A stretch of DNA of 22,927 bases, from positions 1-22,927 of the forward strand of contig CAZZEX010000080.1 in assembly GCA_964653285.1 (NCBI GenBank), written 5' to 3'. Under the pieces are notes generated by a model that saw nothing but the letters and a program-made list of their open reading frames with translations, ran no database searches and was not told the origin of the DNA. Positions 1 through 6,836 of this stretch are shown here, one piece after another (within the stretch, counting starts at the first letter, position 1; the number at the start of each line of letters is the position of its first letter). Position numbers and translations under genes: made by a program. This DNA comes from CAZZEX01 sp964653285 (GTDB lineage Bacteria > Chloroflexota > Anaerolineae > B4-G1).

Positions 1-340
1 GGGCCAGTTCGGGGTAGCGGCCAAAGGGGGAGACTTCCTGGCGCGCCCAGGAGGAGAAGGGATGTGTGCCTGCCGCCGCCACCCGCAACCCCTCGCGTTC
101 GGCCAGTTCGCAGATTGAGTGTCGCATGCGGATCACTTCGCGGCGCGCTTCCTGGATACCGTGGCAGATGCGCGTGCCTGCCTCCACCTGCGATTGCAGG
201 AACTCGGGGCGGATCTGGTCGGGCAGCACCGTTTGACCCTGCTCGAGGAATCGCTGCACGTAGGAGCGCACCTCCCGCGTGGCAGGGTCAATGATCTGGT
301 ATTCCTCTTCGATACCGATGGTCAGCGACGAGGTGCTCAT
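1..340 (-). CDS. Carboxylate-amine ligase, GCS2/YbdK family (5' part only)
   Basis: Only the first 113 codons lie in the window; the gene runs off the left edge. The ATG is at 338-340. The translation opens MSTSSLTIGIEEEYQIIDP and later reads QSQVEAGTRICHG and AAGTHPFSSWARQ. The GIEEE(Y/F)Q(I)(V)D opening, the S-x-VE-x-GT stretch and AAGTHPFS-W are hallmarks of the YbdK/glutamate-cysteine-ligase-2 family, which forms amide bonds between a carboxylate and an amine with ATP. The substrate of bacterial YbdK relatives is usually unknown, so glutathione or ergothioneine synthesis should not be assumed. The Shine-Dalgarno upstream is weak. A MITE-like element sits 13 bases upstream of the start (target-site copy from 354), so the promoter may have been altered or displaced. 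Family call is confident; substrate is not. Confidence 0.85.
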   Translation of the reverse strand, partial: MSTSSLTIGIEEEYQIIDPATREVRSYVQRFLEQGQTVLPDQIRPEFLQSQVEAGTRICHGIQEARREVIRMRHSICELAEREGLRVAAAGTHPFSSWARQEVSPFGRYPELA

Positions 341-353
341 ATCTCTCAAGCTC

Positions 354-470
354 TAATTATATGGGTGTGTTTCAAATGGGTTGGAGGAAAGGAGCGGACG
401 CTCCGCTTCAGCGGGGATTCTCCGGCTGAAGCCGGACGTCCAACCGAAATGAAACACACCCTAATTATAT
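354..470. mobile_element. MITE-like element with 9-bp target-site duplication
   Basis: A 99-bp unit (363-461) begins GGGTGTGTTTCA and ends with its exact complement TGAAACACACCC; the arms continue inward for about 23 bp with few mismatches (GGTTGGA at 379-385 against TCCAACC at 439-445). It is bounded on both sides by the same 9 bases, TAATTATAT (354-362 and 462-470). A second inner stem (GCTTCAGC near 404-411 with GGCTGAAGC near 424-432) makes the whole unit fold as one hairpin. Terminal inverted repeats, a duplication and no coding capacity fit a non-autonomous transposable element. It lies between two divergent gene starts, so a terminator role is unlikely. Confidence 0.8.
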
Positions 471-508
471 CACATTGGCGGGCTGCTCCAAAATTGGAGT
501 GTGCTCGC

Positions 509-536
509 TTGCCCTCGTGGTAAGATATAGTACAAT
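509..536 (+). promoter_or_regulatory. Probable sigma-70-type promoter for degV
   Basis: TTGCCC (509-514), a 16-base spacer and TACAAT (531-536) precede the DegV gene by about 170 bases. The rest of 341-705 holds the MITE described above and no other gene I can support; 537-687 shows nothing recognisable. Confidence 0.45.
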
Positions 537-705
537 CCTGGCAGGGTCGAGGTGACCGGTGCACCTGCTTGCGCGACCGGGCCATCGCCACTTGATGACC
601 TTGCTATGGATAGGATCAGGCCCGGAACACGCGCTTCTGACAGAAGCGTAACGCTGTGCCGGGGTATGTGTTTCTACTCACAGATTTGTGAAAAAGGGGG
701 CCGAA

Positions 706-1554
706 ATGGAACGGGTTGTACGCATCGTGACCGACAGCAGTTGTGACCTTCCGCGACGACTGGTGGAGCGGTTCAAGATCGCCGTGGTGCCGCTCATCCT
801 CCGCTTTGGGCCAGAGGTGTACGACGACGGGGAGTTGTCCGTGGAGGAGTTCTGGGAGAAGGCCGCTGGGCGACACCATCCTCAGACCTCCCAGCCCTCG
901 GTCGGCACGTTCGAGGAAGTCTTTGGGCGACTGGTCGCGCAGGGAAAGCAGGTGCTGTGCCTGACGATCACCGGAAAGCACAGTGGCACGTTCAACGCAG
1001 CCCACGTGGCCGCCCAGCGCTTTGGCGAGGCGGTGAAGGTCTTTGATTCCCTTTCGCTTTCCCTGGGCCTGGGATTACAGGCCCTGGCAGCGGCTCAGGC
1101 CGCATGGGCCGGACGCTCGATGCAGGAGATTCTCGCGCTGCTGGAGAACCTGCGGGCGCGGATGCGTCTGATGATCGTGCTGGACACGCTGGAAAACCTG
1201 CGGCGTGGGGGACGGGCCGATGGGTTCATCGCCATCGCGGACCGGATGGCGCGGGCGCTCAACATCAAGGTCATCATCAACGTGGTGGATGGGCAACTGC
1301 GGCTGCTGGGCGCGGCCCGCTCGTTTCGAGGTGGGCTGAAGCGTGCGCTGAACCAGGTCGAGCAACTGGGGCCATTGGAACACCTGGCGGTGGTGCACAC
1401 GTGCAGACAGGAGATGGCGGAAGAAATAGCCGACCGATTAGCGGAGCGCCTCGGCTTCTCCAGGGAACACATCTGGGTGCGAGAGACAGGGGCGGTGCTG
1501 GCCTGCCACGCCGGTGCAGGAGTCATCGGCGTCCTGGCGGTGCCCACCGGGTAG
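706..1554 (+). CDS. DegV family fatty-acid-binding protein
   Basis: 282 residues, normal for the family. The start is the ATG at 706, preceded by AAAAAGGGGG; a GTG at 688 is in frame but would place that ribosome site inside the gene. DegV/FakB proteins are cytosolic and bind one fatty acid, presenting it to a fatty acid kinase for phospholipid synthesis. Visible family features: VRIVTDSSCDLP at the N-terminus, VVPL, YDDGELSVEEFWE, the TSQPSVGTFEEVF segment, SGTFNAA, and TLENLRRGGRA followed by IKVIINVVDGQL. No partner DAK/FakA kinase is in the window. The next gene is the convergent acyltransferase plsY, also in lipid synthesis, which fits a lipid role, though the two are not co-transcribed. 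Which fatty acid it binds cannot be read. Confidence 0.9.
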   Translation: MERVVRIVTDSSCDLPRRLVERFKIAVVPLILRFGPEVYDDGELSVEEFWEKAAGRHHPQTSQPSVGTFEEVFGRLVAQGKQVLCLTITGKHSGTFNAAHVAAQRFGEAVKVFDSLSLSLGLGLQALAAAQAAWAGRSMQEILALLENLRARMRLMIVLDTLENLRRGGRADGFIAIADRMARALNIKVIINVVDGQLRLLGAARSFRGGLKRALNQVEQLGPLEHLAVVHTCRQEMAEEIADRLAERLGFSREHIWVRETGAVLACHAGAGVIGVLAVPTG

Positions 1555-1581
1555 TGCAACTGGTGCAGTCTATTCTGCAGC

Positions 1582-2199
1582 CTACGTTGTTTTACGCAAT
1601 GTAACCTTTCGCTCTTGTCCCTCCAGCAGCCGCCGGATGTTGGGCCGCAGCGCCCACAGCGTCAACGCCGCTGCGCCCAGCCCGTGGATCAGGTAGGCCC
1701 ACGGCGCGCCCGCCAGCCATGCTCGCAGCGCGAAGATAATCGGGAGCAGCAACGCAACGGTGATGGAGCCTACCGAGGCGTGGCGCGTGGCCGCGATCGC
1801 CACTGCGCCCATCCCTATTAGAATAGCCCCGTTCCAGGGCCACAGACCGATGGCCCCACCGACGGTGCACGCGGTCCCGGCACCTCCCTTGAAGCCGATG
1901 AAGATCGAGTAGTTATGGCCGACCACGGCCGCCAGGCCGGCCAGCGCCTCGACTGCGGGTGCCCTCACGAGCGCCCGCGCCAGCCACACGGCCAACAGTC
2001 CTTTTGCACCATCGCCCAATGCCGTCAGCAGTGCCACCCAGAGCCCGGCGGCCCGCAGGGCGTTGGTGCCGCCGGTGCGCCCGCTGCCGACCTCGCGCAC
2101 GTCCTTCCCCGTCGTCGCCCGCACGACCAGCAGCCCCACCGGGATCGAGCCCAGCAGGTAACCGCTTATGATCACGGCCATGCTCAGAAGAGTACCCAT
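1582..2199 (-). CDS. plsY: Glycerol-3-phosphate acyltransferase PlsY (variant)
   Basis: 205 residues, typical for PlsY, a polytopic inner-membrane enzyme that transfers an acyl group from acyl-phosphate to glycerol-3-phosphate. The ATG at 2199 is preceded by CAGGGAGACAAAC, a good ribosome site; a TTG at 2226 is less likely. The three family motifs are visible: GSIPVG (residues 17-22), GSGRTGGTN (38-46, usual form GSGNIGATN) and GHNYSIFIGFKGGAGTA (94-110). In the third motif the usual FKGGKGVAT has lost its second lysine (KGGAGTACT). Hydrophobic stretches alternate through the whole length. The departure from consensus could mean a lineage-specific form or a paralogue with a shifted acceptor. 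Converges with degV, with 27 bases between stop codons. Confidence 0.85.
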   Translation of the reverse strand: MGTLLSMAVIISGYLLGSIPVGLLVVRATTGKDVREVGSGRTGGTNALRAAGLWVALLTALGDGAKGLLAVWLARALVRAPAVEALAGLAAVVGHNYSIFIGFKGGAGTACTVGGAIGLWPWNGAILIGMGAVAIAATRHASVGSITVALLLPIIFALRAWLAGAPWAYLIHGLGAAALTLWALRPNIRRLLEGQERKVTLRKTT

Positions 2200-2295
2200 G
2201 TTTGTCTCCCTGGTCAAGATTGACAAGAATTAGAACACGCCAGCCTGCATCTGGTTGCGCGAACCTGTCGTGTCGCCTCCGTCATCGAAGATATA

Positions 2296-2463
2296 CTTTA
2301 CATGTTACTACTCAGCCTGTCGCAGGTTGGATGTTGTCAGGCTCCCAGCCCTCGTCCCCGAGGGCGGCGACAGCGAGAGTACTTCACCCTGAGTGGTTAT
2401 TCTCCGCATGGGATGCCCCCGAGACGGGGGCTCGGAGCAGCGGCTGAGTAGTAACCTTTACAT
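2296..2463. mobile_element. MITE-like element with 8-bp target-site duplication
   Basis: A 152-bp unit (2304-2455) starts GTTACTACTCAGCC and ends with the perfect complement GGCTGAGTAGTAAC. It is flanked by identical CTTTACAT copies at 2296-2303 and 2456-2463. The interior holds short GC-rich hairpins (for example CCCCCGAGACGGGGG near 2416-2430) and no convincing gene. It sits between the divergent plsY and purA. The rest of 2200-2627 holds the purA promoter and short untranslated leaders. Confidence 0.85.
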
Positions 2464-2521
2464 AAACCTAACAGGTGGCCGAGAGAGTCTTTTTGTAGTG
2501 CACCCAGCGCCTGGTGGCTAG

Positions 2522-2550
2522 TTGACATGTGTCCTATTCTCGTGTATGAT
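2522..2550 (+). promoter_or_regulatory. Strong sigma-70 promoter for purA
   Basis: Perfect -35 TTGACA (2522-2527), exactly 17 bases, and TATGAT (2545-2550), one base from consensus. It lies 77 bases upstream of the purA ATG. No PurR-like or riboswitch structure was recognised in the leader. Confidence 0.8.
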
Positions 2551-2627
2551 AAAAAAAGGGGAAGGTGGTGCCGGTTTCCCCGCACCGCCTCACGTTGTGT
2601 CAGGAGATTGTGAGAGGAGGAAGCGCA

Positions 2628-3932
2628 ATGCCTGCAATTGTCGTGGTGGGTGCTCAGTGGGGGGATGAGGGAAAGGGGCGCGTGGTGGACTGGCTGGCAC
2701 GCGAGGCCCAACTCGTCGCCCGTTTCAACGGCGGCGACAACGCCGGTCACACCGTAGTCGCTCAGGGGCATACGCTCAAATTGCACCTGGTGCCCTCAGG
2801 AATTCTCCATCCTGATTTGCTCTCTCTCATCGGCGCGGGAGTGGTGGTCAACCCGGCACAGTTGGTGGCAGAGATGGACGAGTTGGCGGCGCTCGGTGTG
2901 GACGTGGGGCCGTCGCGGTTGAAGATAAGTGCGGCCGCTCACATCATCCTGTCCACTCACCGGGCCCTCGATGGGGCACGGGACGCGGCTCGTGGCCGAG
3001 GGGCCATCGGGACGACGAAGCGGGGTATCGGCCCGACCTACGCCGATAAGGCGGCCCGTGTCAACCTGCGCGCTGGTGACATGGCCAGCCCCGAACACTT
3101 CGCCGAGCGCGTGGCCGAGGCCGTTCGGGCTCACAACCGCCGCCTGCAGGAGCAGTACGGTGCGGAGCCGCTCCCGCCGGAGCAGGTCGCGGCCGACTAC
3201 TGTGCTTATGCCCAGCGGCTAGCGCCCCACTTGACCGATGGGTCGGCCCTGGTCGGAGAGATGCTGGCGGCCGGGGAGATGGTACTCTGCGAGGCAGCCC
3301 AGGGATTGTTGCTGGACCTGGACCACGGCACCTACCCCTACGTCACCAGTTCCTCGACGGTGGCCGGTGGCGCGCTGACCGGGTTGGGATTCGGACCTCG
3401 ACACGTCTCTCGCGTCATCGGCGTCGCCAAAGCCTATACCACCCGGGTGGGTGCGGGCCCGTTCCCCACTGAACTGCTGGACGAGGTCGGCGACCGGATA
3501 CGGGAGGTCGGCGGCGAGTATGGGACGACGACGGGGCGGCCGCGAAGATGCGGCTGGCTGGACCTGGTCATCCTGCGCTATGCTGCCCGGATCAACGGCC
3601 TGGATGAGTTCGCGCTGACTAAACTGGACGTGTTGAGCGGGATGGAGCGACTCAAGGTGGCGGTAGCCTACGAACGGGATGGAGTTCGGACTGAACGTGG
3701 CCGCAGGGAGCGCACCGAGGTTTTCCCGGCCGAGTTTGGCGTGGAATCGCTGGCTCAGTGGAGACCAGTCTACGAGGAATTGTCCGGCTGGGCGGAGGAC
3801 ATCAGCGTGGTGCGCAGCCGTGGTGACCTGCCTCTCGCCGCACGCGAGTACGTGGCGCGGATCGAGGAGCGGGTGGGCGTGCCGGTGACTTTAATCGGCG
3901 TGGGGCCCGAACGGGAGCAGGCGATTGTGTAA
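2628..3932 (+). CDS. purA: Adenylosuccinate synthetase
   Basis: 434 residues, the usual size. It catalyses GTP-dependent joining of IMP and aspartate, the first committed step to AMP, in the cytosol. The ATG at 2628 follows GAGAGGAGGAAGCGCA, a strong ribosome site. Diagnostic motifs: VVGAQWGDEGKG (residues 6-17, phosphate loop with catalytic Asp13), NAGHTVV with catalytic His41, the GTTKRGIGPTYADKAAR segment, EAAQGLLLDLDHGTYPYVTSS, and TTTGRPRRCGWLD near the middle. Single gene with its own promoter; the downstream junction at 3940-4009 is a palindromic repeat. Identification is secure. Confidence 0.97.
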   Translation: MPAIVVVGAQWGDEGKGRVVDWLAREAQLVARFNGGDNAGHTVVAQGHTLKLHLVPSGILHPDLLSLIGAGVVVNPAQLVAEMDELAALGVDVGPSRLKISAAAHIILSTHRALDGARDAARGRGAIGTTKRGIGPTYADKAARVNLRAGDMASPEHFAERVAEAVRAHNRRLQEQYGAEPLPPEQVAADYCAYAQRLAPHLTDGSALVGEMLAAGEMVLCEAAQGLLLDLDHGTYPYVTSSSTVAGGALTGLGFGPRHVSRVIGVAKAYTTRVGAGPFPTELLDEVGDRIREVGGEYGTTTGRPRRCGWLDLVILRYAARINGLDEFALTKLDVLSGMERLKVAVAYERDGVRTERGRRERTEVFPAEFGVESLAQWRPVYEELSGWAEDISVVRSRGDLPLAAREYVARIEERVGVPVTLIGVGPEREQAIV

Positions 3933-3939
3933 TTGTGTG

Positions 3940-4009
3940 GTAGGGGCGCTGCATCCTGCGAGCAGATAAACCCTCAGCGAAGCCTCTACCAGAGATGCGT
4001 TGCCCCTAC
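3940..4009. repeat. Inverted repeat at a convergent gene junction
   Basis: Arms GTAGGGGCGCTGCATC (3940-3955) and GATGCGTTGCCCCTAC (3994-4009) pair over 16 positions with three central mismatches. The element lies just after the purA stop codon and overlaps the stop codon of the converging small membrane protein gene. It may be a repeat insertion, a bidirectional terminator, or both. No clear target-site duplication was seen. Confidence 0.6.
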
Positions 4010-4407
4010 TGCGGTGCGGGAGGGGGAGGAGGAGAATAGGTCGGTGGTGCGGCAGGATAGGCTGAAGGTGCAGAGTGCGCCTGTATCCACTGCGCTGCCA
4101 GGCGTGTGTTCTCCTCGATGGCGAGCAGCAGGTAGACGAGTTCGCCAATGGCGTACAGTAGCAGGAAGTAGACGATGGTGATGACGAGCAGGACGATAAA
4201 CCCAACGATGCCTCCCGCCAGACCAAAGATCCACGAAGTACGGGGCACCTGGCCATACTCCTGGCCGAACTGACTCAGCATCCCTCCCCCGAAGATGCTC
4301 GTCAGCAGTACGCCGATGGAGGAGAGGACGCCGACGATGAGCGTGATCCAGGCCAGGATCTTCCAGACAGTGCCGATGGTGCGTAGGACTTTGAACTTCT
4401 TTTCCAT
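4006..4407 (-). CDS. Small membrane protein with a proline-rich tail
   Basis: 133 residues; the ATG at 4405-4407 is preceded by TAAGGAGGCAATCT, an excellent ribosome site. Two hydrophobic regions (about residues 11-39 and 59-98) predict a two-span membrane protein, or more if the second region hairpins. A short N-terminal basic stretch (MEKKFKVLR) suggests a cytoplasmic N-terminus. After residue 100 comes a charged linker and an Ala/Pro/Tyr-rich tail (PPTYSPPPPPAPQ). The family is not recognised and no function should be inferred. The stop codon TAG is contributed by the end of the palindromic repeat at 3940-4009, so the present C-terminus may be a product of repeat insertion. Real gene: likely, given the ribosome site and clean membrane topology. 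Confidence 0.75.
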   Translation of the reverse strand: MEKKFKVLRTIGTVWKILAWITLIVGVLSSIGVLLTSIFGGGMLSQFGQEYGQVPRTSWIFGLAGGIVGFIVLLVITIVYFLLLYAIGELVYLLLAIEENTRLAAQWIQAHSAPSAYPAAPPTYSPPPPPAPQ

Positions 4408-4428
4408 AGATTGCCTCCTTAGGGGCCG

Positions 4429-4718
4429 TTAAGAGATAACTTCCCGTTTTTGAAGCTATCGGCCACCGTAGGGCAGGTTGGCGGCGCGTCAGACAAGCAA
4501 CTGCCTCGTACTGGTCACATTCGTCTCGGCTGCCTCCATTAAGGCAAATCGCCCAAGCCGTCTACCTGCCGCCCCGCGAAATGGCAGGTAGGCCGCTCTT
4601 TCGCTTTCCCCAACACGGCCCGATGTTTGCCAAGGCCCACCAGTGTCCGGCACTCCTATCCAAGCCGCGGCCAACCTGCCCTACCAAATCGGGAAGTTAT
4701 TCTTTTGCAGGCTCTTAA
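4429..4718. repeat. Large nested inverted-repeat element, non-coding
   Basis: Two nested pairs of arms share one centre. Outer: TTAAGAG (4429-4435) with CTCTTAA (4712-4718), and ATAACTTCCCG (4436-4446) with CGGGAAGTTAT (4690-4700). Inner: GTAGGGCAGGTTGGC (4468-4482) with the perfect complement GCCAACCTGCCCTAC (4670-4684). The interior also has a CTACCTGCC/GGCAGGTAG hairpin near 4561-4590. No supported gene lies inside. This looks like a decayed or non-autonomous mobile element of about 290 bp. No clear target-site duplication. Confidence 0.65.
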
Positions 4719-4722
4719 AGAA

Positions 4723-4743
4723 GCCCCCACTGCTAAGTGGGGG
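4723..4743 (-). terminator. Hairpin, probable terminator of the gmk-DUF951-GT28 group
   Basis: CCCCCACT (4724-4731), a GCTA loop and AGTGGGGG (4736-4743) form an 8-bp GC-rich stem. Read on the minus strand it is followed by CTTCTTT, a weak U-tract, about 85 bases beyond the stop codon of the glycosyltransferase gene. Confidence 0.45.
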
Positions 4744-4779
4744 AGCCACACAGCCCTCCTTGAAGATGCCATGACCGCT

Positions 4780-4799
4780 CCCTCGACTCCCGTCGGGGG
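4780..4799 (-). repeat. Hairpin resembling the 3' end of an IS200/IS605-type element
   Basis: On the minus strand, GAAACCCCCGACGGGAGTCG runs into AGGGAGCGGTCA: an 8-bp stem (4780-4787 with 4792-4799, one wobble) followed by GAGCGGTCA. This layout resembles the conserved right end of TnpB/IS605-family elements, which in those systems forms the omega-RNA scaffold. No tnpA or tnpB is present, so it is at most a relic; it could equally be a chance hairpin or part of a tandem terminator. Confidence 0.3.
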
Positions 4800-4827
4800 T
4801 TTCAAGTATTGTAGCACAAATTGGCTG

Positions 4828-5976
4828 TCAGGCCAATTCTCCGCCGACGATGGCCCACACGGTCTCGGCTACACGCCAGGCAGCATCGGGTTGGGCTATG
4901 GCGCGGGCACAGGCGGCCATCTGCGCTAGCCTTAGGTTGCCGGGGGCCAGCAGTTCTCGCACCGCCGCCACCACCTGCCTGGGTGTCGGTGCCCAGACGC
5001 CGGCACCGGCCTGCACGACGTAGTCCACGTTGGGCCGCTCCTGGCCCGGCAGCGCATCACTCAGCACGATCGGCAATCCCATCACCAGCGCCTCGCTGAT
5101 AGTGCTGGGACCGGCCTTGGTCACCAGCAGGTCCGCCGCCCGCATCCACTCGTGCATGTTGTGCACGAAGCCCTCCACACGCACCGGCAGGGGCCACGTC
5201 TCGGCAGCCAGCTTGGCCCGCAGCCGTTCGTTGTGCCCCGCGACCACCACCAACTGAGCCTGCACGCCGCTATTTGCCACCGCCCTGCTTATGCGACGCA
5301 ACGGCCCCATGCCCTCCGCCCCGCTCACTAGGAGCACCACCGGCAGGCCTGGCACCAGCCCCAGCCGCCGTCGCACGGCAAGGGGGTCTTCCTGTGCGGC
5401 CACGACGAAGTGTGGGCTCACCGGCAGCCCGGTCACCAGGACACGTTCGGCAGGCAGCCCACAGGCCAGGGCTCGCCAGCGGGCACCTTCAGTCGGCACA
5501 AGGCAGCGGGTGACCCCCGGCACGAACCAGAAGGAGTGGGCGCCGATCAGGTCGGTCACCAGGGTGATCAGGGATGTCTGGACTTCGGCCTTGGTCAGGG
5601 TGTGTAGGATCGGATCGTTGAGAAGTGGGTGGCAGCAGACGATGACGTCGGCTGGATGGTCCCGGAGGAGCCGGAGCAGGGCTACGCGCGCCAACGGCCA
5701 GCAGCCTCTTGTCAGCAGCGCGACCCGGCGCGGCCCGTCAGACAGGTGATAGATGGCAGCCCAGGGCCATCCTCTCAGCCGAACCATGTATGGGTAGATG
5801 TCGTCCAGGCGGTTGAGAGGCCAGGGCGCGTAATCGGCCAGAACATCCACCAGTTCGATCTGGGCCTGCTCACCGTGGAGGGCCTGCAGTGCCTGGGCCA
5901 CTGCATAGGCTGTGCTGCGATGCCCACCACCTGTGTCGGAGAACAGGAGAAGCAGCCGTCTAGCGCGCCGCCCCAT
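4828..5976 (-). CDS. GT28 (MurG/MGDG-synthase-like) glycolipid glycosyltransferase
   Basis: 382 residues, the size of MGDG synthase and processive diacylglycerol glucosyltransferases. The N-terminal acceptor domain opens LLLLFSDTGGGHRSTAYA (GGGH at residues 16-19), the glycine loop of MurG-like GT-B enzymes. The C-terminal nucleotide-sugar domain has the typical TKAGPSTISEALVMGLPIVL stretch and then LPGQERPNVDYVV. Enzymes of this group move a sugar from a UDP-sugar to diacylglycerol or a similar lipid at the cytoplasmic membrane face. Sugar and acceptor cannot be read from sequence. The start ATG (5974-5976) lies inside the upstream DUF951 gene, a 17-base overlap that implies translational coupling; gmk precedes both. 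Confidence 0.85.
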   Translation of the reverse strand: MGRRARRLLLLFSDTGGGHRSTAYAVAQALQALHGEQAQIELVDVLADYAPWPLNRLDDIYPYMVRLRGWPWAAIYHLSDGPRRVALLTRGCWPLARVALLRLLRDHPADVIVCCHPLLNDPILHTLTKAEVQTSLITLVTDLIGAHSFWFVPGVTRCLVPTEGARWRALACGLPAERVLVTGLPVSPHFVVAAQEDPLAVRRRLGLVPGLPVVLLVSGAEGMGPLRRISRAVANSGVQAQLVVVAGHNERLRAKLAAETWPLPVRVEGFVHNMHEWMRAADLLVTKAGPSTISEALVMGLPIVLSDALPGQERPNVDYVVQAGAGVWAPTPRQVVAAVRELLAPGNLRLAQMAACARAIAQPDAAWRVAETVWAIVGGELA

Positions 5977-6178
5977 TCTCTTCTGCGCTCAGTATCGCTT
6001 TCACCCGTTTCTCGAACCTACTGCGCGGGAGCATCACGCGCCGGCCGCAGGTCAGGCAACGTATGCCGATGTCGGCACCCGTCCGGGTCACTTCCCATTC
6101 GTACCCTCCGCAGGGGTGAGGCTTGCGCATGCGTACCCTGTCGCCGACGTGTATCTCAAGGGGTGCTTGCCTATTCAT
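5960..6178 (-). CDS. DUF951 family small protein
   Basis: 72 residues. The sequence LEIHVGDRVRMRKPHPCGG, then EWEVTRTGADIGIRCLTCGR and VMLPRSRFEKRVK, matches the DUF951 pattern: a compact beta-barrel-like domain with three conserved cysteines (23, 41, 44). Function is unknown in general; the HPCG and CxxC cysteines suggest metal binding, and the basic C-terminus suggests nucleic-acid contact, but both are inference. Its ATG overlaps the gmk stop codon in an ATGA arrangement (6175-6178), and it overlaps the next gene by 17 bases, so the three are one coupled transcription unit. Confidence 0.9.
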   Translation of the reverse strand: MNRQAPLEIHVGDRVRMRKPHPCGGYEWEVTRTGADIGIRCLTCGRRVMLPRSRFEKRVKAILSAEENGAAR

Positions 6179-6789
6179 AACTCTACCACACGTGGCTTGA
6201 CGCGGCAGTGCTCGGCCTTGATGATCGCGAGCACGTCGTCCACCGCCCGGTCTAGTTCCCTGTCCCGGTTGACGACGACGTAATCGAACTCAGGCAGCCG
6301 TTGCATCTCCTCGCGGGCGGTGACGATGCGCTTCTGGAGTTGCTCGGGCGAATCATCCCCTCGGGCGCGCAGTCGCTGCTCCAGTTCTTCCTCCGAGGAC
6401 GCAGTCAGAAAGATCAATACAGCCTCTGGCGTCAGGCGACGGATGGTGGCCGCGCCTTGGACGTCTATCCGCATGACGACGTCCTTACCGGAGGCCAGCG
6501 CCTCGCGCACGTGCTGCTTGGGGATGCCCTTGTACTGTCCGTAAACGACGGCATGTTCCAGCAGTTCCTCCTCCCGCCCCATCCGCAGGAACTCCTCAGT
6601 GGTGAGGAAGAAATAGTCCACGCCGTGGACTTCACCCGGACGCGGCGCCCGGTCGGTGGCGGTGACGACGAAGTGGAATGGATGATCTCGTTTCTTCATG
6701 CGCTGGATCAGGCTGTCTTTTCCTACCCCCGCCGGACCCGAGATGACAATGAGTAGTGGCTGACGCGCAAAGGTGTAGGGTTCTCCCAT
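6175..6789 (-). CDS. gmk: Guanylate kinase (divergent form)
   Basis: 204 residues, standard length. Converts GMP and ATP to GDP and ADP in the cytosol. The ATG at 6789 is preceded by AAGTAGGAGCCATT. P-loop GPAGVGKDS at residues 18-26, then TATDRAPRPGEVHGVDYFF with the GMP-contacting Arg47, and IDVQGAATIR around 108-117. Two departures are notable: the P-loop has Ala and Asp where GPSGVGKGT/S is usual, and the GMP-binding GNYYGTP reads GQYKGIP (84-90), replacing a GMP-contact tyrosine with lysine. This may be a lineage variant rather than loss of activity. First gene of the coupled group with DUF951 and GT28; divergent from the FmdB gene across the hairpin at 6837-6915. Confidence 0.88.
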   Translation of the reverse strand: MGEPYTFARQPLLIVISGPAGVGKDSLIQRMKKRDHPFHFVVTATDRAPRPGEVHGVDYFFLTTEEFLRMGREEELLEHAVVYGQYKGIPKQHVREALASGKDVVMRIDVQGAATIRRLTPEAVLIFLTASSEEELEQRLRARGDDSPEQLQKRIVTAREEMQRLPEFDYVVVNRDRELDRAVDDVLAIIKAEHCRVKPRVVEL

Positions 6790-6836
6790 GAATGGCTCCT
6801 ACTTGCGGTGTGGTGGTAAATTGGTATACTGGTGCT

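Noticed and set aside
363..461. Intrinsic terminator
   Set aside because: The hairpin lies between two divergent gene starts and has flanking target-site duplications; no U-tract follows.
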